From Deltaproteobacteria bacterium (GTDB lineage: Bacteria; Myxococcota; UBA727; VGSZ01), in contig JADZDP010000063.1 of the NCBI GenBank assembly GCA_020850995.1, forward strand, positions 1 to 43,993: DNA of 43,993 bases, in the 5' to 3' direction. Every line of letters starts with the position of its first letter. Position 1 is the first letter of the stretch. Shown in pieces: positions 25,831 through 39,711 of this stretch. The position numbers and the translations under genes were made by a program. The notes under the pieces were generated by a model that was given only the letters and a program-made list of their open reading frames with translations, had not been told where the DNA came from and did not search any database.

Positions 25831-26934
25831 TCACACGTTGAACTTGAAGTGCATGACGTCGCCATCGCGGACCAGGTAGTCCTTCCCTTCCAGGCGCAGC
25901 TTGCCCGCCTCGCGACACCGGGCCTCGCCGCCGAGGGCGACGAAGTCCTCCCACCAGATCACCTCGGCCTTGATGAAGCCGCGCTCGAAGTCGCTGTGGA
26001 TGACGCCCGCCGCTTGGGGCGCCTTCATGCCCTTGGTGATGGTCCAGGCGCGCACCTCTTTCTCGCCGGCGGTCAGGTACGACGCGAGCCCGAGGATGCG
26101 ATAGCCCGCTTGGATCAGCCGGTCGAGGCCCGACGAGGTCATGCCCAGGCTCGCGAGGAAATCGGCGCGCTCCGCGGGCGGCAGCTCCGCCACCTCGGAC
26201 TCAATCTTCGCGCACAGCGGTAGCACCTCGTCGCCGCGGCTGGCCGCGAGCTCTTTGAGCGCCTTGAGGTGCGGGTTGGTGGCGGCATCGAAGCCGCTCT
26301 CGTCGACGTTGGCGACGAACAGCGTGGGCTTGACGGTGAGCAGGTGCATCTCCGCCAGCACAGCCTTCATGTCTTCGTCGTCAGGGGTGGGGAAGCTGCG
26401 GGCGGGCTTCCCCTGGTCGAGGTGCGCCCGCAGCTCCGCGCAGAAGGCCGCGGCCTTCTTCTCCACCGGGTCGGTGCCCTTGGACATCTTGACCGCGCGA
26501 TCGAGCCGCTTCTCGACGCTCTCGAGGTCGGCCAGCACCAGCTCGGTCTCGATGGTGCCGACGTCGCGCACGGGGTTCACCGCGCCGTCGACGTGCACCA
26601 CGTTGGCGTCGGTGAAGCAGCGCACCACGTGACAGATCGCGTCGACGTCGCGGATATGGGCGAGGAATTTGTTGCCCAAGCCCTCACCCTTGGAGGCGCC
26701 GCGGACGATGCCCGCGATGTCGACGAAGCGAGTGGTGGTCGGGAGGATCCTCTGCGGGTGCACGACGCCGGCGAGGGCCGTCAGGCGCGCGTCTGGCACC
26801 TCGACGATGCCGACGTTCGGCTCGATGGTGCAGAAGGGGTAGTTGGCCGCGTCGGCGCGCGCCGACGACAGACAGTTGAACAGGGTGGACTTGCCGACGT
26901 TCGGCAGGCCGACGATGCCGCAGGAGAAACCCAT
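25831..26934 (-). CDS. ychF: Redox-sensing, ribosome-associated ATPase YchF
   Basis: YchF (OLA1) is an Obg-family P-loop protein that prefers ATP and binds the ribosome. The 367-residue product starts MGFSCGIVGLPNVGKSTLFN with the Walker A GLPNVGKST at residues 9-17. DIAGIVRGASKGEGLGN is the G3/switch II region. The G4 motif is NVDE instead of NKxD, the hallmark of the ATP-preferring branch. The TGS domain is at the C-terminus (VRAWTITKGMKAPQAAGVIHSDFERGFIKAE). I chose the ATG at 26934; the ATG at 26952 adds six residues outside the family. It lies 77 bp after the MBL-fold gene on the same strand. Confidence 0.97.
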   Translation of the reverse strand: MGFSCGIVGLPNVGKSTLFNCLSSARADAANYPFCTIEPNVGIVEVPDARLTALAGVVHPQRILPTTTRFVDIAGIVRGASKGEGLGNKFLAHIRDVDAICHVVRCFTDANVVHVDGAVNPVRDVGTIETELVLADLESVEKRLDRAVKMSKGTDPVEKKAAAFCAELRAHLDQGKPARSFPTPDDEDMKAVLAEMHLLTVKPTLFVANVDESGFDAATNPHLKALKELAASRGDEVLPLCAKIESEVAELPPAERADFLASLGMTSSGLDRLIQAGYRILGLASYLTAGEKEVRAWTITKGMKAPQAAGVIHSDFERGFIKAEVIWWEDFVALGGEARCREAGKLRLEGKDYLVRDGDVMHFKFNV

Positions 26935-27011
26935 GTCCCGGCCATGGCACACCGACGACGAGGCGCAACTCCCGTCGCCTCCGGGCGAGCGCGGGGCGAG
27001 CGAGCGGCGCT

Positions 27012-27839
27012 CTACCCCGCCTCTGGTCGGCCGCGCAGCCGCTCGAGCTCATCGGGATCGTGGGCGCAGAAGATCGACATGCCCTCGCCCACGCCGGCCA
27101 CCAGATCGTGCAGGCGCGCGAGGTTGGCACGCCGCTGTGCCGCGTCGACGGCCTCGAGGCGCTCGAACAGGCGCAGCGCCGGAGCGCCGCCCGGGGGACG
27201 CTGCGTCTCCTTGTGGTCCATGTACGCGTCGCCGCAGTGCAACAGCCAACGCTGACCGGTGTCAACCGCCACGCCGGTGTGACCAAGGGTGTGTCCCGGC
27301 AGGGGCACCAGCAAGATCTCGGGAGGTAGCCCCGGCAGGTCGCGCACGGCCTCGAAGCCGTACCAGCGCTCGCCCTTCGGCCGGTGCAGACGCCAGCGCG
27401 GGCCGTGCGCCCAGTGGCGCGGGTTGTAGCGCTCGCGATCGCGCGCGGTCGCCAGCGCCATCGCCGCGTCGTGTTCGTCGGCGAGCAGGTGCACCTCGGC
27501 GGCGGGGAAGTCGGCCAGCCCGCCCGCGTGGTCGGTGTCGAGGTGGGTGAGCACCACGTGGCGCACGTCGGCGGCGGTGAAGCCGAGCGCCTCGATCTGC
27601 CGCAGCGCCGTGCGCTCGTCGTCGGGCTCGGGCCGCACCAGGCGCACGAAGCTCGCGCTGGTCCATTCCTCCAGCGCTGCCATGGCCGCGGTGCCGAGCG
27701 CGGTGTCGACGAGCACGAGCCCTTGCTCGCTCTCCACGAGCAGCACGTGGCAGCAGAAGCGCCCGTGGCGATTGAAGAGCCGGCCGCCAACGGGGCACAT
27801 GCTCAAGCAGTCGAGGTGGTGGACCTTCACGCTGGCCAC
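27012..27839 (-). CDS. MBL-fold metallo-hydrolase
   Basis: A 275-residue metallo-beta-lactamase-fold enzyme that should bind two metal ions. The motif THLDTDHAGG (H99 to H104) is HxxxDH-like with the Asp-His pair; PLPGHTLGHTGV and LLHCGDAYMD provide further ligands, and the last His is in FCAHDPDE. Sequence around the motif resembles the lactonase/glyoxalase-like branch, which includes AHL lactonases, but the substrate cannot be read from sequence. No signal peptide. The start is GTG at 27839-27837 with no clear ribosome-binding site; a GTG a few codons downstream is possible. Divergent from the sppA-like gene. Confidence 0.88.
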   Translation of the reverse strand: MASVKVHHLDCLSMCPVGGRLFNRHGRFCCHVLLVESEQGLVLVDTALGTAAMAALEEWTSASFVRLVRPEPDDERTALRQIEALGFTAADVRHVVLTHLDTDHAGGLADFPAAEVHLLADEHDAAMALATARDRERYNPRHWAHGPRWRLHRPKGERWYGFEAVRDLPGLPPEILLVPLPGHTLGHTGVAVDTGQRWLLHCGDAYMDHKETQRPPGGAPALRLFERLEAVDAAQRRANLARLHDLVAGVGEGMSIFCAHDPDELERLRGRPEAG

Positions 27840-27914
27840 GCTACGGCGCGCGCGCGGCGCGACACAACGCCCGCGCGCGTTCGCGGCGCGGGTCCGCGGT
27901 CACGAAGCCGCGCG

Positions 27915-27944
27915 TTGACAGGTCCGCGTCGGAGCGTCGACTCT
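27915..27944 (+). promoter_or_regulatory. Promoter of the barrel-SppA gene, probably leaderless
   Basis: A perfect TTGACA (27915-27920) is followed after 18 bp by GACTCT (27939-27944), which keeps the two most conserved -10 bases (A2 and T6). A start site seven bases on falls at 27951 or 27952, where the ATG begins. No purine-rich ribosome-binding site lies before that ATG. The -10 match is weak, so confidence is moderate. Confidence 0.5.
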
Positions 27945-27951
27945 GCCGCTC

Positions 27952-30486
27952 ATGCGCCGCGCCTTCGTCACGCTCGCCCTCGCCTCCCTCCTCCTCCACG
28001 GCGCCACCGCGGGCGCCCAAGGCCTCCCCGACGCCACGCTCGGGAGCGTCGTGCCCATGGCCCAGGCAGCGGCCGTGGAAGAGGCCACGGCGCTCCTGGT
28101 GAACCCCGCCGGGCTCGCGTACCTCGAGGGCACCGAGCTCGACCTCGGCGCCGCGTTTCGCGCCGACGGCCTCGCCAGCCGCACCGACGCCGACGGCACG
28201 CTGGCTATCTCCCTTGGCGACGGCGTGGCGCTCGGGCTCGGCTCGGGCCTCAGCGTCGCCGACGGCGCGGCGCCCCGCCTGCGGGGCAGCGCGGGCCTGG
28301 CGTTGGGCGGCGGTCCCCTGGCGCTCGGCGCCGCGTTCCACGCGCTGCAGCCGCTGGCCGCAGGGCGCACCACCGACCTGCTCGTCAACGTCGGCGGCCA
28401 GCTCCGGCCGGCGCGCTTCCTCGCCTTTGGCGCCGGCATCGAGGGCATGGGGCAGCGCGCCAGCGGCAGCGCCACCGGTCGCCTCGGCGTGTCGGTGCGG
28501 CCGGGCGCGGAGTGGCTCACCCTCGGCGTCGACGCACGCCTCGTGCCCGGCGGCAGCTTCGGCGCGCCGGAGTGGATCAACCGCATGGCCGTGATGCCCG
28601 CGTTCACGGCGCGCGTCGAGCTCGGGGGCTTCGCCGTCACCGCCGGCAGCACGGTGACCGGCCTGGGCCTCGCGCCCACGGCCCCGCCCAGCTTCGACCT
28701 GCTCGTGAGCCTCGAGGTCAACGGCGAGCACGTGGGCGCCCGTGCCCTGGGCGGCGTCGACGGCGTGCTCGGGAGCGCGCCCGGTGGCATGGGCGGCGTG
28801 CGCATGCGCGCGTCGTCGGCGGCGTGGGAGTCGATCTGGCCGAGCGGCGGGCGCTGGGAGGAGCTCACGCTCACCGACGAGGGCGAGCCACAAGAGCGCG
28901 CCGAGGGGCTGGCCGCGCTCTTCGCCGACCGCCCCTCTGCGCTCGAGGTGCTGGCGGCCCTCGACGACGCCGCGGACGACGCCGACATCGACGGTGTGCT
29001 CCTCAAGCTGCGCGGCCTGTCGCTCGGCTGGGCCCGCTTAGCCGAGCTGCGCGCGTCGCTGCTGCGCCTCAAGGACGCGGGCAAAAAGGTGGTGGTCCAC
29101 CTCGAGAGCGGCGACGACGCCGACCTGTTCCTCGCGAGCGCCGCCGACCGCATCTACCTGGTGCCCTCGGGCCAGCTCATGGTCGACGGCCTGCGCGCAG
29201 AGATGAGCTACTTCGCGCGCGCGCTCGACAAGCTCGGGGTGCATGCCGAGGCCGTCGCCGCCGGCCGCTACAAGAGCGCGCCACGCGCCGTCACCCACGA
29301 CGAGCCCTCACCGGAGGAGCTCGAGGTCGAGAACGCGCTGCTCGACGGCGTCTACGCCGCCCTGGTCGATGCCATCGCCAGCGGGCGCGGCCTCGGCGTC
29401 GACGAGGTCAAGGTCATCATCGATCGCGGCGGGCTCACCGCCGAGCAGGCCCTCGAGGCCAAGCTCATCGACGGCCTGTGCTACGACGATGAGCTCGACG
29501 ACAAGCTCGCTGACCTCGCGGGCTTCAAGGTAGCCACGCGCGCGACGCTGTTGCGGCACACGGAGCGCGATCTGCGCTGGGACGCGCCGCCGCGCATCGC
29601 GGTCATTCCCGTGCAGGGCTCCATCGCCATGCACGGCGACAGCGGCTTCCCCTTCGGTGGCGCTGCCGCCGGCGCCGACGACTTCGTCGACGCCGTCGAG
29701 CGCGCCGCCAAGGATGACGAGGTCAAGGCCATCGTGCTGCGCATCGACTCCCCAGGCGGTGACGCGCTCGCCTCCGATCTGATGTGGCGCGCGATCATGA
29801 AGGCGCGCGAGGAGAAGCCGGTCATCGCCTCCATGGGCGATGTGGCAGCGTCGGGTGGCTACTACGTGGCCGCCGCGGCGCACCACATCTTCGCCGAGGA
29901 CACCACGATCACGGGGTCCATCGGCGTATTCGGCCTCTTGTTCAACGTCGAAGGCTTGGCCAACGAGCTCGGTGTTCGCAGCTTCTCGCTCGAGCGCGGC
30001 GCCAACCCGGGGCCCTCGATCCTCCGCCCCCTGACCGACGGGCAGCGGCGCGCCCTCGAGGGCAGCATCGAGGCCACCTACGACCGCTTCCTCACCGCCA
30101 TCGTCGCCGGCCGTGGCGAGGCCATGGGCCTCGACAAAGACGGCCTGCGCGGCCTCGCCGAGGGGCGGGTCTGGACCGGCGCGCAGGCCATCGAACGCAA
30201 GCTGGTCGATGAGCGCGGCGGCGTGCTCGCCGCGCTGGCCGAGGCGCGCGACCGCGCGGGCATCGCGGCAGACGAGCCTATCATCGTCGACGTCATGACC
30301 CCGTCCGCAGGCGCGCTCGCCGATGTGCTTGGGCTTGGCGTCATGCTGTTTGGCGCCGAGGGAGACGCCGCGGCCTGGCGCAGCGTCGCCCGCCTCCTGG
30401 TGGGTGACCCCGCCCGCGCGGCGTTCGCGCTCCATCACGAGGGTCGGCCGCTGGCGCTGCTGCCAGCCACGCTCACCCTCGAGTGA
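27952..30486 (+). CDS. Outer-membrane-barrel / signal peptide peptidase SppA fusion
   Basis: An 844-residue protein. A signal peptide (residues 1 to about 23, ending ATAGAQ) is followed by a domain of about 270 residues with glycine-rich amphipathic strands and the motif ATALLVNPAGLAYLEG, as in FadL/PorV-like outer-membrane proteins. After it come two SppA repeats. Repeat 1 holds the predicted general base K441 in AAGRYKSAPRAVT; repeat 2 holds the nucleophile S634 in MGDVAASGGYYVAAAA, with RIDSPGGDALAS and TITGSIGVFG. SppA normally degrades cleaved signal peptides at the inner membrane; here the inner-membrane anchor is replaced by a secreted barrel-like domain, suggesting a periplasmic or outer-membrane protease. 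The REC-DUF4388-J gene follows after 44 bp. Confidence 0.9.
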   Translation: MRRAFVTLALASLLLHGATAGAQGLPDATLGSVVPMAQAAAVEEATALLVNPAGLAYLEGTELDLGAAFRADGLASRTDADGTLAISLGDGVALGLGSGLSVADGAAPRLRGSAGLALGGGPLALGAAFHALQPLAAGRTTDLLVNVGGQLRPARFLAFGAGIEGMGQRASGSATGRLGVSVRPGAEWLTLGVDARLVPGGSFGAPEWINRMAVMPAFTARVELGGFAVTAGSTVTGLGLAPTAPPSFDLLVSLEVNGEHVGARALGGVDGVLGSAPGGMGGVRMRASSAAWESIWPSGGRWEELTLTDEGEPQERAEGLAALFADRPSALEVLAALDDAADDADIDGVLLKLRGLSLGWARLAELRASLLRLKDAGKKVVVHLESGDDADLFLASAADRIYLVPSGQLMVDGLRAEMSYFARALDKLGVHAEAVAAGRYKSAPRAVTHDEPSPEELEVENALLDGVYAALVDAIASGRGLGVDEVKVIIDRGGLTAEQALEAKLIDGLCYDDELDDKLADLAGFKVATRATLLRHTERDLRWDAPPRIAVIPVQGSIAMHGDSGFPFGGAAAGADDFVDAVERAAKDDEVKAIVLRIDSPGGDALASDLMWRAIMKAREEKPVIASMGDVAASGGYYVAAAAHHIFAEDTTITGSIGVFGLLFNVEGLANELGVRSFSLERGANPGPSILRPLTDGQRRALEGSIEATYDRFLTAIVAGRGEAMGLDKDGLRGLAEGRVWTGAQAIERKLVDERGGVLAALAEARDRAGIAADEPIIVDVMTPSAGALADVLGLGVMLFGAEGDAAAWRSVARLLVGDPARAAFALHHEGRPLALLPATLTLE

Positions 30487-30502
30487 CGCCGCGGTAGCGG
30501 CG
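30487..30502 (+). other. Small hairpin after the barrel-SppA gene
   Basis: CGCCGC-GGTA-GCGGCG forms a perfect six-pair hairpin with a GGTA loop immediately after the stop codon. No T-run follows, so I do not call it an intrinsic terminator. It may stabilise or separate the two transcripts. Confidence 0.35.
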
Positions 30503-30530
30503 ACGCCGACAAAAGCGGTATTGAACGGGC

Positions 30531-32666
30531 ATGGCGGCGAAGATCCTGGTCGCGGAGGACGACGCGGCGCTGCGCGAGACCATCGCGGAGGCGCTGCGTG
30601 TCGAGGGCGCCGAAGTCATCGGTGTCGCCAACGGCATGCTGGCGCTCGACGCCTGGGACGCCGCCGGCGACGATCCGCCGCGCGCCGTCGTCCTCGACGC
30701 GCTCATGCCGAAGATGACGGGCTTCGACTGCGCCAAGCTGCTGCGCGAGAAGGGCGCCGAGGTCCCCGTGATCTTCATCTCGGGCGTGTTCAAGAGCCCG
30801 GCGCAGCAGGAAGACGCCAAGACCAAATACGGCTGCGTCGCCTACCTCACCAAGCCCTTCGACGTGGCTCGGCTCGTCGAGGTGCTCAAGCCTCACCTCG
30901 CTGCCGCTGGCTCGGACGGAACGGTCGAGCCCCTGCCCGCCGACGGCAACCTGCTCGAGTGTCCGCCGCTCTACCTGCTGTGGCGCGCGCAGCGCGAGCA
31001 CCACACCGGCGTGCTCGAGCTCTTTGGCGCCGCGGGCGAGCGCGCGCGCGTCTACGTCTACCGGGGCCGCTGCGCCTTCGTGCAGCACTCGGACCCTCAG
31101 CTCAACGTCGGCGTCGAGCTGGTGCGTGCCGGCGCCATCGACGCCGACTCCTACCGGCAGGCGTGCGAGATGGCGGTGCAGCGCGCTACCGGCCTCTACG
31201 ACGTGCTCAAGGGCGAGGGCTGGGTGAGCGACGCGCAGGGGCGCGCCGCCTACAAGGCGCTCATCCCGCGCGTGCTCGAGCGCGTCGTGGCGCTGGCGGG
31301 GCGCTTTCGCTGGGTGCCAACCGAGGGCTTCACGGCCATCCTGCCGGCGTCATCGGTGCCGATGCTCGACTCCTTGCTCGCGGGCCTGCGCAAGGCCACC
31401 GAGCGCGACATCGAGCCCCACGTGACGCCGCGTCGCCCGCTGCGCCTCGCACCCGGTGACAACTGGTCGAGCTTCGCCGGGCGCCTCGCCGAAGCGTGCG
31501 GTAGCGACAGCCTCGTGCGCGCGATCAACGGTCGCGCCACCATCGCGCAAATGCTCGAGGCCGCCAGCTCGCCGGGGGAGCGCGCCGCGCGCTTCCGTCA
31601 AGTGTTCCTCTTGATGTCGACGATGTCGGTGCAAGCCTCGATGGAGCCGATCCCGATGACGGCGCCGCCCCCGGCGCCGGTCGCCGCGCGGAGCGTCGAG
31701 CCCGCGGCGCCGCCACGATCGTCCACACCGGCGCCCGCGCCGGCGCCCACGCCCGCGGCGAGCCAATCGCAGAAGATCCGGCCGCCAACGGTGCTCCCCG
31801 GGGCCGACCCCGGGCCCGCGCCCGCCGGCCCGTCCATCGGCGGCCCCGCGGCCGCTTCGAGCGCAGGGGGAAGCATGCACAGCAAGCCCGTCATCGATCC
31901 ACGCGCCGACGCAGGCGTCAATTTCAACGCCGCCGAGAGCGCCGCGCGCGACAAGATCCGCGCGAAGTTCGACGCGCTCGACGGCCAAGACTTCTACGCG
32001 CTGCTCGGCGTCAAGGCCGACGTCACCCCGGCCGACGCCAAGAAGGCCTACCTGGGGCTCGCCAGAGACTTCCACACCGACGCGTTCGCGGGCCTGAACC
32101 TTGGCTCTGCCCAGGCCATGCTCGACCACGTCTTCCAGGTCATCCAGCTCGCCCACTCCACCATCGCTGACGAACGCAAGCGCGCCGAGTACGACGCCAA
32201 GCGCTCCTTCGAGGCGGCAGGCGCCTCCACCGACGTCGCGGCCATCTTGCAGGCGGAGGCCGAGCTGCACAAAGCGCAGCTCCTGGTCGAGCGCGGCGAG
32301 CTGCAGAACGCCGCCAAGCTCTTGCAGAACGTCGTCGCCATCATGCCCAGCAACGACGAGGCGGTGGGGCTATCGAAGTACTGCAACTGGTGGATCAGCA
32401 AGAGCGCAACCGCCGCACCCGACGTTGCGCGCCAGCTCGAGGAGCACTTCAAGAAACAGCCCGGCGCGCTCATCCTCAAGGAGCTGCAGGGCCGCATCTG
32501 GCTGGAGGTCGGCGAGGTCAACAAGGCCAGCGCCTCTTTCAAGAAGGTGCTCGAGGTCGATCCGAACCACCAGGGCGCCACGCGGGCCATGCGGGCGCTG
32601 CAGCGCAAGAAGGAGGAGGCCGAGAAGAAGTCCTCCTCGGGGTTCGGCAAGCTGTTCAAGCGCTGA
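30531..32666 (+). CDS. Response regulator with DUF4388 (PATAN), J-like and TPR regions
   Basis: A 711-residue fusion. The receiver domain (about 4-122) is complete: acidic pair in VAEDD, phospho-acceptor D56 in VVLDALMPKM, and K108 in YLTKPF. A DUF4388/PATAN-type domain follows (about 133-300; GNLLECPPLYLLWRAQREHHTGVLEL). A Pro/Ala linker spans about 370-455. A J-like domain (about 480-560) has FYALLGVKADVTPADAKKAYLGLARDFHTD, where the HPD loop reads H515-T-D. TPR-like helices fill the C-terminus (AQLLVERGELQNAAKLLQNV; ASASFKKVLEVDPNHQGA). It should take a phosphoryl signal from an unlinked histidine kinase; with HTD for HPD it may not activate DnaK normally. No DNA-binding domain is present. 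Confidence 0.88.
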   Translation: MAAKILVAEDDAALRETIAEALRVEGAEVIGVANGMLALDAWDAAGDDPPRAVVLDALMPKMTGFDCAKLLREKGAEVPVIFISGVFKSPAQQEDAKTKYGCVAYLTKPFDVARLVEVLKPHLAAAGSDGTVEPLPADGNLLECPPLYLLWRAQREHHTGVLELFGAAGERARVYVYRGRCAFVQHSDPQLNVGVELVRAGAIDADSYRQACEMAVQRATGLYDVLKGEGWVSDAQGRAAYKALIPRVLERVVALAGRFRWVPTEGFTAILPASSVPMLDSLLAGLRKATERDIEPHVTPRRPLRLAPGDNWSSFAGRLAEACGSDSLVRAINGRATIAQMLEAASSPGERAARFRQVFLLMSTMSVQASMEPIPMTAPPPAPVAARSVEPAAPPRSSTPAPAPAPTPAASQSQKIRPPTVLPGADPGPAPAGPSIGGPAAASSAGGSMHSKPVIDPRADAGVNFNAAESAARDKIRAKFDALDGQDFYALLGVKADVTPADAKKAYLGLARDFHTDAFAGLNLGSAQAMLDHVFQVIQLAHSTIADERKRAEYDAKRSFEAAGASTDVAAILQAEAELHKAQLLVERGELQNAAKLLQNVVAIMPSNDEAVGLSKYCNWWISKSATAAPDVARQLEEHFKKQPGALILKELQGRIWLEVGEVNKASASFKKVLEVDPNHQGATRAMRALQRKKEEAEKKSSSGFGKLFKR

Positions 32667-32683
32667 CGGCTCGTACTCGCTGA

Positions 32684-34068
<1,385 letters not shown>

Positions 34069-34072
<4 letters not shown>

Positions 34073-34422
34073 GATGCGCCTCCGCGCCGCTTCTCGTCGT
34101 CGAGCAGCGCCCACACCCGCGCCGCGCGTTCACCACTCTCGTCGAGCACGAAGGACAGCTCGGGCGTCTGACGCAGCCGCACCTTCTTGCCTACCTCGCG
34201 GCGTAGCGCGCCGCGCTCGTGCTGCAGCACCTCGAGCGCGCCCGCCTTGTCGGCGTCGCTGCCGATGACGCTCACCCACACCTTGGCGTGGGAGAAATCG
34301 GACGTGACCTCGACGCGCGCCACGGTGACGAAGCCGGGCACGGGATCACGCAGACCGCGGATCAGCCGCTCCGACAGCACCTTGTGGATCTCGTCTGCGA
34401 CACGCGCGGTGCGAATACTCAT
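34069..34422 (-). CDS. rbfA: Ribosome-binding factor A
   Basis: RbfA helps mature the 30S subunit by acting on the 5' end of 16S rRNA. The 117-residue product starts [20 protein letters not shown] and continues [28 protein letters not shown], the conserved KH-like core. The ATG at 34422 is preceded by AGGTGGAGCCC, a good ribosome-binding site; the upstream frame extension overlaps ylxP and is not RbfA-like. It overlaps glmM by 4 bp and follows ylxP by 31 bp. Confidence 0.95.
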
Positions 34423-34453
34423 GGGCTCCACCTGCCGCCCGCGCGGCGCTCCC

Positions 34454-34738
34454 TCAAACGTGCAAGAACTCGCGCCGCGCGTCGACGATTTCGGCGACCT
34501 CCAGGCGGTCGACGAAATCCTCGAGGCGCTGCAGCAGTCCCTCGAGATAGCGCCGATCGTTGCCCACGGCGCCGAAGGCCACCACCGCTCCACCGGGGTT
34601 ATCGAGCTCGTCGACCTCCGCCGCCGAGACGTTGAATTCGTTCCTGGCGCGCCCCACCACTCGCTTCACCACGCTCCGCTTGTCCTTCAACGACTCGGCG
34701 TAGAAGGTCAGCGTCAGCTCGAGCACCGCAACGACCAT
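34454..34738 (-). CDS. ylxP: DUF503 (YlxP-like) protein
   Basis: A 94-residue protein of the DUF503 family, often found between infB and rbfA. It begins MVVAVLELTLTFYAESLKDKRSVVKRVVGRARNEFNVSAAEV, typical of the family (the SLKDKR motif is conserved). A role in ribosome maturation with RbfA has been proposed from this gene order. It starts six bases after the infB stop. Confidence 0.92.
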   Translation of the reverse strand: MVVAVLELTLTFYAESLKDKRSVVKRVVGRARNEFNVSAAEVDELDNPGGAVVAFGAVGNDRRYLEGLLQRLEDFVDRLEVAEIVDARREFLHV

Positions 34739-34744
34739 CTCGGC

Positions 34745-37429
<2,685 letters not shown>

Positions 37430-37470
37430 CCGGACACTCTCCACCGTCGACAAAGGACGACCGAGAGCTT

Positions 37471-37878
37471 CTAGGCACGCTCGCGCGGATGCGCAAGTCG
37501 CCCCGGTGAAAAGTCTTGCCGTGGCAGGGTCGAGGCGAAGCGCTCGGCCACGGCCGCGCGCGCGGGGTCGTCGGCGAGGGCGCGCGCCACCGCCTGCACG
37601 AGCGTGCTCGGGGCACCCAGCACCGCCGCCTGGAAGGCGCGCGCGAACCCGCCCCGCTCGAGGGCGCGGCCGACGCACGCCGCATCGGCGCAGGTCCACG
37701 CGCCGCGGCTGCCCGCCGTACGCGCGAGGTCCAGCACCACGGCGCCGTCGGGGGCGCGCCAAAAGCGCACCAGTTGGTCGGCGGGCGCGACGCGGCGGCA
37801 CGCCGCGCAGCTTCGGTGGGGCGCCGTGTGCCCAAGGGCACGGCGGCGACGCCCACCGCCATGCTTGCGCTTGCGCAT
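37471..37878 (-). CDS. ylxR: YlxR (DUF448) RNA-binding protein
   Basis: A 135-residue YlxR-family protein encoded between nusA and infB, its usual place. Family motifs are RSCAACRRVAP near residue 24 and the GRGAWxC-type SRGAWTCADAACV near residue 57; the start is basic (MRKRKHGGGRRRR). YlxR proteins bind RNA, and in other bacteria have been linked to RNase P or to gene regulation. The ATG at 37878 lies 13 bases after the nusA stop; the longer frame starting in the nusA tail encodes a proline run and is unlikely. Confidence 0.93.
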   Translation of the reverse strand: MRKRKHGGGRRRRALGHTAPHRSCAACRRVAPADQLVRFWRAPDGAVVLDLARTAGSRGAWTCADAACVGRALERGGFARAFQAAVLGAPSTLVQAVARALADDPARAAVAERFASTLPRQDFSPGRLAHPRERA

Positions 37879-37891
37879 CGCCAGCCGCGCC

Positions 37892-39589
<1,698 letters not shown>

Positions 39590-39596
39590 GGTCGCG

Positions 39597-39601
39597 CTCC
39601 T
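39597..39601 (-). promoter_or_regulatory. nusA ribosome-binding site
   Basis: AGGAG on the minus strand, seven bases before the ATG at 39589. It supports the short nusA start (MDVAEKL) over the repeat-containing extension. Confidence 0.75.
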
Positions 39602-39614
39602 GTTCGCCACTGAC

Positions 39615-39704
39615 GATTTCACCTGCGAGGATTTCACCTGCGAGGATTTCACCTGCGAGGATTTCACCTGCGAGGATTTCACCTGCGAGGATTTCAACTG
39701 CGAG
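39615..39704 (-). repeat. Six 15-bp tandem repeats upstream of nusA
   Basis: Six head-to-tail copies of CTCGCAGGTGAAATC (minus-strand reading). Five are identical and the copy nearest rimP has one change (GTTG for GGTG). The array fills most of the 123-bp gap between rimP and the nusA core start. It is open in the nusA frame and would encode SSQVK pentapeptides. Each full copy contains AGGTGA, close to a Shine-Dalgarno sequence. Copy-number changes would keep the frame. Confidence 0.98.
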
Positions 39705-39711
39705 GTCGTGG

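Noticed and set aside
37430..37801. N-terminal extension of the infB frame
   Set aside because: It lies over ylxR, is Arg/Pro-rich, and IF-2 proteins begin at the MGKMRVHELAKKLG region.
39615..39704. CRISPR array
   Set aside because: The 15-bp units abut with no spacers and sit in frame within an operon, so this is a tandem repeat.
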